DNA of 64,000 nucleotides from Streptomyces californicus (GCF_000717645.1 NZ_JNZZ01000019.1:1-64000); one strand, 5' to 3'; positions 54,037-63,773 are shown, counted from the stretch's first letter. Notes: generated by a model not told the origin, from the sequence alone. Made by a program: numbers and translations.

Positions 54037-55674
54037 TCAGCCTCCCGGCTTCACCGGGGGCCGCGTAGCCGCCTCCTCGGTCACCCGGGTCCCCGGATGG
54101 CGCAGCGAGACCAGGAAGGCGATGCCCAGGGCGATGGCCATCCCGTAGAACACCCACTGGTTCGCCTCGGCGAAATCCATCCGGATCGCCGGCATCGACT
54201 CCCGTACGGTGTCGGCCACGGACCCCGAACCCGTCGGTCCCCGGGAATCCGCCTGCCCGGTCACCGACTGTGCGACGGACTCCGCGATGCCGTGCGACTC
54301 GCCGTCCGGCACGCCCTTGTCCCGCAGGGTCCCGTCCACCTTGGTGATCGTCGTATGGGTGAGCATGGTGCCGTACACGGCCAGCCCGATACTGGCCGCG
54401 AAGTTCCGCACGGTCTGGGTGATACCGGTGACCTCGCCGTAGCTGGCGTCGATCGCCCGGTTCACCGCGTCCGTCGAGGCCGGGGCCAGCAGCAGGCCGA
54501 TGCCCGCGCCGGCCATGGCCGCGTACAGCCACTGGTCGTGCATGGACAGCGTCGTCAGCTTCCCCGCCCACAGGGCGAACCCGACCGCGCCGAGCGCCGT
54601 GCCGAGCTTCATCGCGGGACGGGCCCCGCGCTTGTCGAGGATCCGGCCGCCCCACTGGGAGGCGAGCCCGAAGCCGATGAAGAAGTACAGGAGGTAGAGC
54701 GCGGCCTGGTTGGGCGAAGCGCTGAGCGAGACCTGCGCGTACACCGAGGCGAAGAAGAACACCGGGACGAACGCCATCATCGCGAAGAACAGCACGGCGT
54801 TGTCGACGCGGAACGCCAGGTCGCGGAAGACCCGCAGCTTGATCAGCGGGAAGCGGGCCCGCAGCTCGAACCGGCAGAAGACCGCCAGCACCAGCAGCCC
54901 GCCCGCGATGCAGACCCACGTGGCGACGGAGCCCCAGCCCCAGGTCGACGCCTGCTGCAGCCCCAGCACCGTCAGCCCCATGCCGACGGCGACCAGCACG
55001 GCCCCGGGCAGATCCAGCGGTTCGCGCCGGGCCCGGTCCGGAATGCGGGCCAGCAGCGCCAGGACGATCGCGATGACGGCGACCGGCACGTTGACCCAGA
55101 AGATCGCCCGCCAGGTCCACGCGGTGAGCCAGCCGCCCAGCAGGGGGCCGATCGCGGTCAGCGCGCCGGACACCCCGAAGAACAGGGCCAGCGCCCGCCC
55201 GCGCCGCTCCACCGGGAACACGGCGATGACCACGGCGAGCGCGGCGGGGAACATCAGCGCCGCGCCGACGCCCTGGACGGCCCGGAAGCCGATCAGCCAC
55301 GCCTGGGCGACGTCCCCGGACGGCACGGCGCCGCAGAGCGCGGAGGCGATGACGAAGACCAGGGTGCCGATCAGCATCACGCGGCGGTGCCCGAAGATGT
55401 CGGACAATCGCCCGCCCAGCGCGAAGAAGGCGGCCAGCGTCAGCAGATAGGCGTTGACGACCCACTGCATCTGCGAGGAGGTGAGCCCGAGTTCGTCGAT
55501 GATGTCCGGAGCGGCGATCGCCACGATGGTCTGATCGATGAACGTCATCGACACGGCGAACAGCATGGCGGCGAGAGCGAGGCCCTGATGCGGCGGGCCT
55601 CCCCGCCGGCCCGCCGTTCCCGTGCCCGACGACGCCGGACCGGAGGCGCCCTCTCCGGGAGTGTCTCTGCCCAT
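54037..55674 (-). CDS. EmrB/QacA-type MFS multidrug transporter (DHA2)
   Basis: 545 residues, about fourteen membrane helices. Motif A-like GRLSDIFGHRRVML and motif C-like GFRAVQGVGAALMFP are present, with MTFIDQTIVAIAAPDI in helix 1. A large extracytosolic loop (about 440-505) precedes the last helix. ATG 55674 has GGAGGT six bases upstream. It is probably a proton-driven drug exporter; no local regulator gene. Confidence 0.87.
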   Translation of the reverse strand: MGRDTPGEGASGPASSGTGTAGRRGGPPHQGLALAAMLFAVSMTFIDQTIVAIAAPDIIDELGLTSSQMQWVVNAYLLTLAAFFALGGRLSDIFGHRRVMLIGTLVFVIASALCGAVPSGDVAQAWLIGFRAVQGVGAALMFPAALAVVIAVFPVERRGRALALFFGVSGALTAIGPLLGGWLTAWTWRAIFWVNVPVAVIAIVLALLARIPDRARREPLDLPGAVLVAVGMGLTVLGLQQASTWGWGSVATWVCIAGGLLVLAVFCRFELRARFPLIKLRVFRDLAFRVDNAVLFFAMMAFVPVFFFASVYAQVSLSASPNQAALYLLYFFIGFGLASQWGGRILDKRGARPAMKLGTALGAVGFALWAGKLTTLSMHDQWLYAAMAGAGIGLLLAPASTDAVNRAIDASYGEVTGITQTVRNFAASIGLAVYGTMLTHTTITKVDGTLRDKGVPDGESHGIAESVAQSVTGQADSRGPTGSGSVADTVRESMPAIRMDFAEANQWVFYGMAIALGIAFLVSLRHPGTRVTEEAATRPPVKPGG

Positions 55675-55824
55675 ACCTCCATCGTCACCGCGCCGCCACC
55701 GTGTCGCACCCCGAGCCGACAGGGCCCCGCATCGCCACGACCCCGTTCGTACGCGCGTCGCGGGTGTCGCGAGGGGCCGGGCCGCCACGAGGGTCATGTG
55801 CCGGGCGCGGGACCCGGCGGGCGG

Positions 55825-56979
55825 TCAGCGCACCGGGTCGAGGAAGACGTCGAACGCGGCCGGCAGCCTCTTCCACCCCTCTCGGCCCGATCCGAACTCC
55901 TCGTCCGTGAGCAGGCAGGAGTCCAGCAGTCCGGTCAGCCCCTCGCGGTCGAGGCCGGGGGAGACGAAGACCAGGTGCTGGCAGCGGTCGCCGTGCTCGG
56001 GATGCCAGTCCAGCGCCGCGGCCGCCCGCCGGTAGGGCGGCACCATCGACCAGGCGGCGTCCGGCAGGGAGGCGAGCCAGGGCCCGGTGTTCTCCACGCA
56101 GAGCGCCCCGCCCGCCGCGTCCCAGGAGAGCAGCGTGTCGGGCCGGTCGGCCAGCCAGAACCGTCCCCGGCTGCGGGCGGCGGCACAGCTCACCTCCTCC
56201 AGGGCGTCGAACAGGCGCCCCGGGTGGAAGGGCCGGTGCCGTCGCCAGACGAGCGTGGTGACCCCGGCCTCGTCCGCTTCCTGCGGGAGCAGCGCGCACG
56301 CGGGATGCTGTGCGGCGGCAGCCGCCTCCACGTCGAACCCGGCGAACGTGCATCGTGCCAAGTCGAGCGAGCCTGAGGTGAAGTGACGTGCCGTCGGGTT
56401 GAGCTGCCGGAGCAGCGCGCGGTCCTCCTCGTCGGCCGCCGGGTTCGGTGTCACGGCGAGCACGGGCGCGTACTCCACCTGCCGGGCCCAGGTGTCGCCG
56501 ACCGTCCGCCGGTCGGTGGCCGCCGCGGCCAGCCCCGCCTCGGCGAGGTCGTCGCCGTTGGAGAGGCAGGGCAGGACGAGTGCGGGGTCGACGGCCGCGA
56601 AGACATTGGTCACCTCGGCGGCCTCGGTGTGCGCGGCGATCACCTCGGCCATGGACCTCGGCTCCACGGAGTCCCAGAGCTCCAGGACGGCGAGCCGGGT
56701 GCGCCCGTCCCCCGCGAGCCGTTCGAGCTCGGGGACGAGGTCCTCGCGCAACGCGCAGCAGGCGCAGTCGTTCACGAGCCGTGCCTCATCGGACGCCAGC
56801 TCGCCGCCGGCGTCACGCAGCGAACGCCGGACCGTGCCGCCGCCGGCGCTCGACAGATCGTGGTGCAGGGCCACACTGTGCGGCACGTCCCGCAGCAGCC
56901 CCTCCACCACCTCGCGGCGCGCCTCGGCGTGCAGGCCGCAGACGATGACGACGGGCAGCTTCGCGCGGTGCGGGCTCAC
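55825..56979 (-). CDS. COG0523/CobW-like zinc-homeostasis protein lacking Walker A
   Basis: 384 residues. The CxCC metal-binding motif [12 protein letters not shown] and the CobW_C domain ([18 protein letters not shown]) are present. The Walker A P-loop is replaced by [13 protein letters not shown], so GTP binding is doubtful. The GTG start overlaps the rpmE2 stop (GTGA). It belongs to a zinc-starvation operon with zinc-free L33 and L31, behind a Zur-like operator. It may allocate zinc to apo-enzymes, as family members do. Confidence 0.85.
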   Translation of the reverse strand: MSPHRAKLPVVIVCGLHAEARREVVEGLLRDVPHSVALHHDLSSAGGGTVRRSLRDAGGELASDEARLVNDCACCALREDLVPELERLAGDGRTRLAVLELWDSVEPRSMAEVIAAHTEAAEVTNVFAAVDPALVLPCLSNGDDLAEAGLAAAATDRRTVGDTWARQVEYAPVLAVTPNPAADEEDRALLRQLNPTARHFTSGSLDLARCTFAGFDVEAAAAAQHPACALLPQEADEAGVTTLVWRRHRPFHPGRLFDALEEVSCAAARSRGRFWLADRPDTLLSWDAAGGALCVENTGPWLASLPDAAWSMVPPYRRAAAALDWHPEHGDRCQHLVFVSPGLDREGLTGLLDSCLLTDEEFGSGREGWKRLPAAFDVFLDPVR

Positions 56980-57230
56980 CGGGACTCACCGCGCCCGTAG
57001 CGCCGCTCGAAGCGCTCGACGCGTCCGGCGGTGTCCAGGACGCGGGCGGTGCCCGTGTAGAAGGGGTGGCTCGCGGAGGAGATCTCCACGTCGACCACGG
57101 GGTAGGTGTTGCCGTCCTCCCAGGTGATCGTGCGGGCGCTGGTCAGGGTCGAGCGGGTCAGGAACGCGAAGTCGGCGGCCTTGTCGCGGAAGACGACGGG
57201 GCCGTAGGCGGGGTGGATTCCGGGCTTCAT
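56976..57230 (-). CDS. rpmE2: Ribosomal protein L31 type B (zinc-free)
   Basis: 84 residues, [16 protein letters not shown] onward, with no CxxC pairs, unlike zinc-binding L31. It replaces the zinc form under zinc limitation and frees zinc. It lies between rpmG and the COG0523 gene in one operon. Confidence 0.95.
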   Translation of the reverse strand: MKPGIHPAYGPVVFRDKAADFAFLTRSTLTSARTITWEDGNTYPVVDVEISSASHPFYTGTARVLDTAGRVERFERRYGRGESR

Positions 57231-57296
57231 GGCGATGTCCTCGGGATCGGGTCGGAGGCGCTGGAGTCGGGTGGGGTGGTGCGGGAGGGCCGGGCC

Positions 57297-57461
57297 TCAG
57301 CGCTCCTCGCGGAAGTCGACGTGGCGGCGGGCGACCGGGTCGAACTTGCGCAGCACCATCCGGTCGGGGTCGTTCCGCCGGTTCTTGCGCGTGACGTAGG
57401 TGTAGCCGGTGCCTGCCGTGGACCGGAGCTTGATGATCGGGCGTACTTCGTTGCGAGCCAT
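57297..57461 (-). CDS. rpmG: Ribosomal protein L33 (zinc-free paralogue)
   Basis: 54 residues, [20 protein letters not shown], no Cys. First gene of the minus-strand zinc operon, 14 bp from the Zur-like operator shared with rpmB. Start set by the standard MARNxxRP N-terminus. Confidence 0.95.
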   Translation of the reverse strand: MARNEVRPIIKLRSTAGTGYTYVTRKNRRNDPDRMVLRKFDPVARRHVDFREER

Positions 57462-57474
57462 GGGCGCTACTATA

Positions 57475-57499
57475 TGGCAATGGTTTCCATTTTCAATAA
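57475..57499. promoter_or_regulatory. Zur-like operator between rpmG and rpmB
   Basis: Reading the minus strand, TGAAAATGGAAACCATTGCC resembles the Zur box TGAAAATGATTTTCA (10 of 15 by my count, best in the first half). It sits between the two divergent zinc-free ribosomal operons and could control both. Confidence 0.65.
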
Positions 57500-57531
57500 T
57501 GGACCGTTCCGTAGGAGAGGCAGGTTCTTCC

Positions 57532-57768
57532 ATGTCCGCCCACTGTCAACTGACCGGCTCGAAGCCGGGATTCGGCAACAACATCTCCCACTCGCACCGC
57601 CGTACGTCCCGCAGGTTCGACCCGAACGTCCAGCGCAAGCGGTACTGGCTGCCGAGTGAGGGGCGCCACGTGCGTCTCACGCTGAGCGCCCGTGCGATCA
57701 GGACCATCGACGGCATCGGCATCGAAGCCGCAGTGGCGCGCATCCGGGCGCGGGGAGGGAAGGTCTGA
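57532..57768 (+). CDS. rpmB: Ribosomal protein L28 (zinc-free paralogue)
   Basis: 78 residues, [20 protein letters not shown], with [15 protein letters not shown]. It has a single Cys, not a zinc site. GGAGAGG lies upstream. Overlaps the rpsN start (TGATG). Zinc-limitation paralogue. Confidence 0.95.
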   Translation: MSAHCQLTGSKPGFGNNISHSHRRTSRRFDPNVQRKRYWLPSEGRHVRLTLSARAIRTIDGIGIEAAVARIRARGGKV

Positions 57769-58073
57769 TGGCGAAGAAGAGCAAGATCGCGCAGAACGAG
57801 AAGCGGCGGGCGACCGTCGAACGGTACGCGGCCCGCAGGGCCGAGCTGAAGGAGATCATCCGGCGGCCCGGCACTCCGGAGGGTGAACGTGCCGCGGCTG
57901 TGGCGGAGTTGCGGCGTCAGCCGCGTGACGCCAGCGCCACCCGGGTCCGCAACCGCGACAGTGTGGACGGCAGGCCGCGCGGCTACCTCCGCGACTTCGG
58001 CCTCTCCCGCGTCCGGATGCGCGAGCAGGCCCACGCGGGGTTCCTGCCGGGGGTGACCAAGTCCTCCTGGTGA
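57768..58073 (+). CDS. rpsN: Ribosomal protein S14 (zinc-free paralogue)
   Basis: 101 residues, [20 protein letters not shown], ending [11 protein letters not shown]. It is the long form without CxxC zinc-binding pairs. Coupled to rpmB. The rpsR paralogue often seen next in this operon is absent here. Confidence 0.95.
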   Translation: MAKKSKIAQNEKRRATVERYAARRAELKEIIRRPGTPEGERAAAVAELRRQPRDASATRVRNRDSVDGRPRGYLRDFGLSRVRMREQAHAGFLPGVTKSSW

Positions 58074-58095
58074 GCCAGGTCGCAAGGGGAGGCAC

Positions 58096-58133
58096 GGGGC
58101 GGGCGGCGGCGCGACGTGGCCGCCGCCCGCCCC
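58096..58133. terminator. Terminator between rpsN and the propeller-like gene
   Basis: Perfect 15-bp GC-only inverted repeat (58096-58110 with 58119-58133), 8-base loop, between convergent genes. Confidence 0.88.
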
Positions 58134-58140
58134 ACCGGTC

Positions 58141-59418
58141 TCAGCGGCCCACCGGATCCGCGTGCGCCCCGTCCCCGGGGGTGACGAGGGCCAGGTGGCC
58201 GCCGTCGTCCAGCGGGGTAGGGACGGCCAGGGTTGTGACCTGCGCCCGGCGGTCCGCGTCGACGACGTGCACCTCCCCGTGGCCTCCCCGGCTCACCGCG
58301 ATCAGGCCCGCGCCGGGTGAGGCGGCGACCGCTCGCCGCTGGACCCCGTCCCACGGCGTCCCGCCGGGCCGGGGCGCACCGGTCATGGCGGGCAGTGGCA
58401 GCCGAGCGCACACGTCCGGCCGGGCCTCGGCTTCCCGGGGCGCGGAGAGCAGGACGAGTTCGTCGCCGTCGGGGTGGATCCTGGTGTACGCGATGTGGCG
58501 AGCGGACACCGCGAGCCGGAAGACCAGCCCGGGGCCCAGCTCCAGGCGGCCCGTGGCCCCCGTGTCGAGCTGGTGCCACCAGGCGTCGTTGGACCACTCC
58601 GGCCACCGTCCCGGATCGCCCGAGCCGCCGCGCACGCAGGACCAGAGCATGCGCCGTACGGGATCGAGCCGCAGATAGTAGCCGCGGCCGCCGGATCGCC
58701 CGTCGGCGGACCACGGCAGCGGCGGTTCCGTCGTGAGCCCGTCGCCGTGCCGCCGTACGCGATGCACGCCCGAGCCCGCGGCGGCGAACACCCGCCCGGT
58801 GAGCGGGTCATGGGCGTCTCCGTGCCCGTCGTCGTCCGGCAGGGCGATCCGCCGGACCGGCTCCGCCCGCGGGCAGGACGGCGCCGAACTCATCAACTCG
58901 CCGTGTCGGAGGGTCAGCAGCTCGCCCGGTTCGCGGTGGCGCAGCACCACCTGGGGGGACGGCCCGCCGAGGACCGTGACGCCCGGCTCTCCGGTCCGTC
59001 CCCGGACGCGGACGGCGACCGCGCCGTCCGGGGCGGCGAGATCGACGGCCGTGAGCAGCCCGGTCCACGCCTCCTCGTTGCGCCCGAGGCCGGTGGTCAC
59101 CGCGAGCAGCCGGCCCTCCGGGTCCGCCGCGAGATGCTCGGCCGGAACCGCGACCGGCACGCGCCGCCGTACCAGCCGGCGGCCCGCGTCCGGGCCGTAG
59201 GGATCGAGGATCAGCAGCTCGCCCGCCCGCTCGTCCACGCAGGCGACCAGGTCGCCGGGGAGGGCGAGGAAGCCGGCGTGCTCGGAGAGGTGCCGGTGGT
59301 TCACCTCCGCCCGCTCGGTGCCGTCGGGGAGATCCAGCAGGCTGATCCGCCCGGCGACGTGGTCGGAGACCAGCAGCCGTGGGGCCGGGGCGGCGTCGGG
59401 GGACACGGGGTGCGGCAT
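58141..59418 (-). CDS. Beta-propeller-like protein of the zinc locus, unknown function
   Basis: 425 residues of repeating strand-rich blocks (RLLVSDHVAGRISLLDLPDG, LVACVDERAGELLILDPYG, GLIAVSRGGHGEVHVVDADR), which suggests a seven-bladed WD40/YVTN-like propeller. There is no signal peptide or lipobox, so it is probably cytosolic. A His-rich stretch VNHRHLSEH lies near residue 42. AGGAG precedes the ATG. It is divergent from the metallophore importer and shares the intervening Zur-like operator, so a zinc-related role is inferred. Confidence 0.65.
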   Translation of the reverse strand: MPHPVSPDAAPAPRLLVSDHVAGRISLLDLPDGTERAEVNHRHLSEHAGFLALPGDLVACVDERAGELLILDPYGPDAGRRLVRRRVPVAVPAEHLAADPEGRLLAVTTGLGRNEEAWTGLLTAVDLAAPDGAVAVRVRGRTGEPGVTVLGGPSPQVVLRHREPGELLTLRHGELMSSAPSCPRAEPVRRIALPDDDGHGDAHDPLTGRVFAAAGSGVHRVRRHGDGLTTEPPLPWSADGRSGGRGYYLRLDPVRRMLWSCVRGGSGDPGRWPEWSNDAWWHQLDTGATGRLELGPGLVFRLAVSARHIAYTRIHPDGDELVLLSAPREAEARPDVCARLPLPAMTGAPRPGGTPWDGVQRRAVAASPGAGLIAVSRGGHGEVHVVDADRRAQVTTLAVPTPLDDGGHLALVTPGDGAHADPVGR

Positions 59419-59496
59419 GGCGAACTCCTGGGGTGCGCGGGGGCGGTGGTGCTGCGGTGGGCGACGGGTTCCGGGCCGTCCCGCAGCGCGCTTTAT

Positions 59497-59511
59497 TGGA
59501 AATGATAATCA
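59497..59511. promoter_or_regulatory. Zur-like operator between propeller gene and importer operon
   Basis: TGGAAATGATAATCA matches TGAAAATGATTTTCA at 12 of 15 positions. It lies about 80 bp from the propeller start and 99 bp from the binding-protein start. Fur boxes share the GATAATCAT core, but the neighbours favour Zur. Confidence 0.72.
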
Positions 59512-59609
59512 TGTGTAGAGTTTCGGCTCGTGGCGGGGGAACGCTCCCGGGCTCCGCCGCCGTCGCTGTCGCATGCCCGGGACCGCAAGAGAACGTTGAG
59601 GGACCGCCG

Positions 59610-60608
59610 ATGCCACGAACCGCGCTGAGAGTTCGCCGATGGGTCGCGATCGCCGTACTGGGGGGCCTGTTGGCCGGCTGCGGCACCGAGGAGGCCGACT
59701 CCGGGAAGGGCGGCCGCACGGGGGCCGCCGCTCCGGGCGGCGGAGCCGCTGACCGCACCGCGACGGACGTGCGGCCCATCGAGGCCGCCACCCGGATCAC
59801 CGACGCCAAGGGCGTCACGGTCTCCCTGCCGAAGCCGCCCGAGAAGATCGTCTGCCTGGTCGCCCTCTGCGACGACATCCTCGCCGAGCTGGGCATGACC
59901 CCCACCGCCACCAACTCCCGGCTGCTGGCGCACCCGCGCTTCCTCGGCAAGGAGAAGGCGGAGAGGATACCGGCCGTTCCCGGGGGCTTCCTCAGCCCCG
60001 AGGTCGAGGCGATCCTCTCCCACCGGCCCGACCTGGTCATCGGCCTGGAGGACACGCACGGCAAGCTGGCTCCCGCGCTGAAGGGCGCCACGGTCTTCTG
60101 GCCCGTCCAGCCGGGCTCCTGGCAGGACAGCGTCGGCTACCTCCGGAACCTCGCCGCGCTCACCGGCCGCACACAACAGGGCGAGAAGGCGGAAGGGGAA
60201 TTCCGGACCCGCCTGGCACGGGCGGAGAAGGAGAGGAGCGAGGGGACCGCGCTGATCGTCTTCGGCAGCGACGAGAACTTCGGCGTCGCCACCCCGGAGA
60301 CCGACGTGGCGGCCGGCCTCTTCCCGAAGATCTCCCACTACCCCTGGAAGAGCCGTGGCGTGGACGGCAGTTACAGCCTGGAGGAGATCCTCGCCCGGGA
60401 CGTCGACGTCCTCTTCGTGGAGACCCTGTCCTTCGGCGCACCGGACGGCAAGCTCTCCGACAAGCTGGCGGAGAACCCTCTCTGGTCCCGTATCCCCGCG
60501 GTGCGCAACGGCAAGGTCATCGAGGTCGACTCGGAGGTGTGGGCCAAGGGGCGCGGCACCCGCTCCCTGGGGATCGTCCTCGACGAGGCGACGGCCGCAC
60601 TGCGGTGA
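59610..60608 (+). CDS. FecB/BtuF-type metallophore-binding lipoprotein
   Basis: 332 residues. Signal peptide with lipobox LLAGCG (Cys24), then a Gly/Ala linker, then a two-lobed periplasmic-binding fold: EKIVCLVALCDDILAELGMT, HRPDLVIGLEDTH and ARDVDVLFVETLSF. It delivers a metal complex to the FecCD-type permeases next to it. Zur-like regulation suggests zinc or a zincophore rather than ferric siderophore. The stop overlaps the next start (GTGA). Confidence 0.85.
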   Translation: MPRTALRVRRWVAIAVLGGLLAGCGTEEADSGKGGRTGAAAPGGGAADRTATDVRPIEAATRITDAKGVTVSLPKPPEKIVCLVALCDDILAELGMTPTATNSRLLAHPRFLGKEKAERIPAVPGGFLSPEVEAILSHRPDLVIGLEDTHGKLAPALKGATVFWPVQPGSWQDSVGYLRNLAALTGRTQQGEKAEGEFRTRLARAEKERSEGTALIVFGSDENFGVATPETDVAAGLFPKISHYPWKSRGVDGSYSLEEILARDVDVLFVETLSFGAPDGKLSDKLAENPLWSRIPAVRNGKVIEVDSEVWAKGRGTRSLGIVLDEATAALR

Positions 60609-61681
60609 GGCGGCCGTCCGCGGCGCTCGTCTGCCTGGGCGCGGCGGCCCTGGCGGGCGCGGTCTGCGCGCTCAGCCTCGGCACGCCGTACGTCCCGCCG
60701 GCCGCTCTTCCGGCGACGCTGGGGGACGACGGGCTCGCAGGGGTCGTCGTCACCGAACTCCGGCTTCCGCGCATGGTGCTGGCACTGGTCGCCGGCGCCT
60801 GCCTGGGCGCGGCGGGACTCGTCCTCCAGGAGGCGCTCCGCAACCCGCTGGCGGTGCCCGAGATGCTGGGGGTGTCGTCGGGCGCCGCGCTGGGCGTCGC
60901 CGCACCGCTCGTTCTGACGCTGTCCGTCCCGCTCGGACTGCAGCCGTTCCTCGCGCTGGGCGGGGCCGCGCTCGGCGGACTGCTCACCCTGGTCGCCGCC
61001 GGATTCGGCCGGAGCCCCTCGGCGGTGCTGCTGACCGGGGCCGCCGTCGCCGCCGCGCTCCAGGCTGCCCTGCTGGTGCTCATGGTGATGGCCGACCAGC
61101 TCGACCTCCAGCTCATCTACCGCTATCTGCTGGGGAGTCTGTCCGCCCGCACCTGGGACGACGTCACCGGACTGCTGCCCTGGCTGGCCGCGGCCGTCCC
61201 GGCGCTGGTGCTGTGCGTGCCCGTACTCGGCGTCCTGCGACTCGGCGACGACGACGCCCGCGCACTCGGCGTACGGGTGGAACGGGCCCGGGTGGCCGCC
61301 CTGGGCATCGTCGTCGTCCTCATCGCGCCCGTCGTCGCCGTCTGCGGCCCGGTGGCCTGGGTCGGCTTCCTCGCCCCGCACCTGGCCCGCCGCCTGCGCC
61401 CGGACGGCGGCGCGGCGGGGTGGCTCGTCCGGTCCGCCGTGTGCGGTGCGGTCGTCGTGCTCTGCGCCGACCAGCCCGCCCGGCTGGCGCTCGCCCCGGT
61501 CGAGACGCCCGTCGGCGCGTGGACGGCCCTGGTCGGGGTCCCGGCCGGGGTGGCGCTGCTGAAGTGGGGGAGCCGCCCCGCCCGGAAGCGGGGGCGGAAC
61601 GCCGCTGCCGCACCGGACGTCCCCGCGGCCCTCCCGGGTACCGCCCTGCCCGCCCCCGTCCTCCGGAAGGCGGAACGATGA
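60605..61681 (+). CDS. FecCD-type metallophore ABC permease 1
   Basis: 358 residues with about nine or ten membrane helices. Family signatures: LRLPRMVLALVAGACLGAAG and LRNPLAVPEMLGVSSGAALG, and GPVAWVGFLAPHLAR, the EAA-like coupling loop. The start is GTG 60605 inside the upstream stop. A 35-residue charged tail follows the last helix. It pairs with permease 2 as a heterodimer. Confidence 0.9.
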   Translation: MRRPSAALVCLGAAALAGAVCALSLGTPYVPPAALPATLGDDGLAGVVVTELRLPRMVLALVAGACLGAAGLVLQEALRNPLAVPEMLGVSSGAALGVAAPLVLTLSVPLGLQPFLALGGAALGGLLTLVAAGFGRSPSAVLLTGAAVAAALQAALLVLMVMADQLDLQLIYRYLLGSLSARTWDDVTGLLPWLAAAVPALVLCVPVLGVLRLGDDDARALGVRVERARVAALGIVVVLIAPVVAVCGPVAWVGFLAPHLARRLRPDGGAAGWLVRSAVCGAVVVLCADQPARLALAPVETPVGAWTALVGVPAGVALLKWGSRPARKRGRNAAAAPDVPAALPGTALPAPVLRKAER

Positions 61682-62766
61682 CCCCCTCCGACACCCTGAC
61701 CGAGCGGCCCGCCCGTGCTCGGCACCGCGCGCGCCGCGCACTCCGGGTGCTCCGGGCGCCAGGCGTCCGGATGGGCGTTCTGGCCCTGCTGCTCGCCGTG
61801 GTGGCCTGCGCCGGCCTGCTGGCGGGCCGGGGCGTCACGCCCGGTGGCGTACGGGCCGTGCTGCTCGGGGCCGCCGACGATCCGACGGCCGAACACATCG
61901 TGCTCCAGCTGCGGCTGCCCCGGCTGCTGGTGGCGCTGGTCGCCGGCGCCTGCCTGGGGGTCGCGGGCCTGGTGCTGCAGTCCGCGCTGCGCAACCCGCT
62001 GGCGGGCCCCGAGGTCACCGGCGTCACGCCCGGCGCGGTGCTCGGCGCGGTGACCGCGACCGGGCTCGGTCTCGCGGGATGGGATTCCCCCACGGCCGTG
62101 GTCGTGGCGGCCTGCCTCGGTGGCTTCGCCGGAGCGGGGCTGCTCTGGCTGCTCACCGGGCGGGACCGGGGCGACCCCGAGCGGACCGCCGTGTACGGGG
62201 TCCTCGTCTCGGCGGTGCTCGCCGGGCTCACCGCCGTCGTCCTCCTGGTGGCCCCCGGTGAACTCGGCAGCGTCGTCCAGTGGTTGATCGGATCCACCGA
62301 GGGCCGGGTGTGGCAGCACTGGAATCTGCTCTGGCCGTGGGCGCTCCTCTGGGGCGCGGCGGCGTGGCTGCTCGCCGGTCCGCTGACGCTGCTGCGCTGC
62401 GGTGACGAGCAGGCGTCCGCGGCCGGGCTCGCCACGGGCCGGGGGCGGGGCGCGGCGCTCGTGTGCGCGGTGGCGCTGACGGCCGGGGCCGTCTCGGCGG
62501 TGGGCGCGCTCGGCTTCGTGGGACTGCTCGTGCCCCATCTGGCACTGGCCGTCTTCGGGGCCGACCTGCGGGTCACCGTGCCGGGCGCGGCGCTGCTCGG
62601 GGCGGTGGTGGTGGGCGGCGCGGACGCAGCCGCCCAACTGCTGTCCCGGCTGCTGTCCAGTGCCCTCGACGCCGACCGGCTGACCTTGCCGGTCGGCGCC
62701 CTGACCACCTGTGTGGGGGCGGGGCTGCTGCTGGCCGTGGCGCGACGACGGGCCGACGAGCGATGA
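61678..62766 (+). CDS. FecCD-type metallophore ABC permease 2
   Basis: 362 residues with the same signatures: LRLPRLLVALVAGACLGVAG, LRNPLAGPEVTGVTPGAVLG and GALGFVGLLVPHLA. Coupled to permease 1 by ATGA. Together they form the channel of a Fe/B12/zincophore-type importer. Confidence 0.9.
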   Translation: MTPSDTLTERPARARHRARRALRVLRAPGVRMGVLALLLAVVACAGLLAGRGVTPGGVRAVLLGAADDPTAEHIVLQLRLPRLLVALVAGACLGVAGLVLQSALRNPLAGPEVTGVTPGAVLGAVTATGLGLAGWDSPTAVVVAACLGGFAGAGLLWLLTGRDRGDPERTAVYGVLVSAVLAGLTAVVLLVAPGELGSVVQWLIGSTEGRVWQHWNLLWPWALLWGAAAWLLAGPLTLLRCGDEQASAAGLATGRGRGAALVCAVALTAGAVSAVGALGFVGLLVPHLALAVFGADLRVTVPGAALLGAVVVGGADAAAQLLSRLLSSALDADRLTLPVGALTTCVGAGLLLAVARRRADER

Positions 62767-62778
62767 GGGAGAGAGCGG

Positions 62779-63705
62779 ATGGAGAACGCTGACATGTCCG
62801 ACGGAGCGGCCGGGGGCGTCGGTGCGAGCCCGGTACGGCCGCCCCGGCTCCCGGCGGATCCGGGGGCCGGGGAGCGGGGCGGCCCGGAAGTGGTCCGTGC
62901 CGAGGGGCTGTCCTTCGGCTACCCGGGACGCACGGTGCTGCGCGGGGTGGACCTCGCCTTCCGGGCCGGCGAACTGGTCGCCCTGATCGGGCTGAACGGC
63001 TGCGGGAAGAGCACCTTCCTCAAACTCGCCGCAGGACTGCTCACGCCGAGCGCCGGGCGCGTCCTGCTCGAGGGCGACGACGTGGCGCGGCTGTCGCGCC
63101 GCACCGCCGCCCGACGCGTGGCGCTGCTCCACCAAGCGGCACCGGCGGTACCGGGGCTGACGGTGCGACAGCTCGTACGACAGGGTCGCTACGCCGCCCG
63201 GGGGCCACTCGGGATGTTGCGGGAGGGCGATGACGACGTGACCTCGCGAGCCCTCGCGGACGTGGGCGTCACCGGCTGGGCCGACCGCCCGGTGGACGCG
63301 CTGTCCGGCGGGGAGCGCCAGCGTGTCCGCCTCGCCATGGCGCTGGCCCAGGACGCCCGGCTGCTGTTCCTCGACGAGCCGACCACGTACCTCGATCTGC
63401 GTCACCAACTGGAGGTGCTGCAGACGGTCGTACGGCTGCGCGCGGAACGCCGGCTGACGGTGGTGATGGTGCTCCACGACCTCAACCACGCCGCCCGGTT
63501 CGCCGATCGCATCGTCGCCCTGCGCGACGGGCGCGTCGCTGCGGACGGCTCTCCGGCAGAGGTGGTGACGCGTCGGCTGCTGGCCGAAGTCCTCGGCGTG
63601 GAGGGGCGGGTGGGGATCGACGGCGAGGGCGGGTGGCCCGTCTGTTACCCAGATCACCCTCTCGACTCGTTCCAGCTATTGCGGAATGAAAATCATATTC
63701 ATTAG
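62779..63705 (+). CDS. Metallophore ABC transporter ATP-binding protein
   Basis: 308 residues. A 38-residue disordered N-terminus, then Walker A GLNGCGKST (71-79), Q-loop LLHQAA, signature LSGGERQR, Walker B LLFLDEPT and the H-loop MVLHDLNHA. It powers the FecCD permeases. Its last six codons (ending NENHIH) are also a Zur-like operator for the next gene. The start may be ATG 62779 or 62794. Confidence 0.9.
   Translation: MENADMSDGAAGGVGASPVRPPRLPADPGAGERGGPEVVRAEGLSFGYPGRTVLRGVDLAFRAGELVALIGLNGCGKSTFLKLAAGLLTPSAGRVLLEGDDVARLSRRTAARRVALLHQAAPAVPGLTVRQLVRQGRYAARGPLGMLREGDDDVTSRALADVGVTGWADRPVDALSGGERQRVRLAMALAQDARLLFLDEPTTYLDLRHQLEVLQTVVRLRAERRLTVVMVLHDLNHAARFADRIVALRDGRVAADGSPAEVVTRRLLAEVLGVEGRVGIDGEGGWPVCYPDHPLDSFQLLRNENHIH
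63687..63701 (+). promoter_or_regulatory. Zur-like operator inside the 3' end of the ATPase gene
   Basis: TGAAAATCATATTCA matches TGAAAATGATTTTCA at 13 of 15 positions, the best of the three. It overlaps the last codons and precedes the small-peptide start by 72 bp. Confidence 0.75.
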
Positions 63706-63773
63706 TGTCTGTGGTGCGGCGGAGAACATCGCCGCGAACGACACCCATCCGATCTGAATGGAGGCTTCAACTC

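Noticed and set aside
59497..59511. Fur/iron operator before the FecBCD-type importer
   Set aside because: The GATAATCAT core could suit Fur, but the match to Zur is good, an equally Zur-like box occurs at 63687, and the neighbours are zinc-sparing genes. Not fully excluded.
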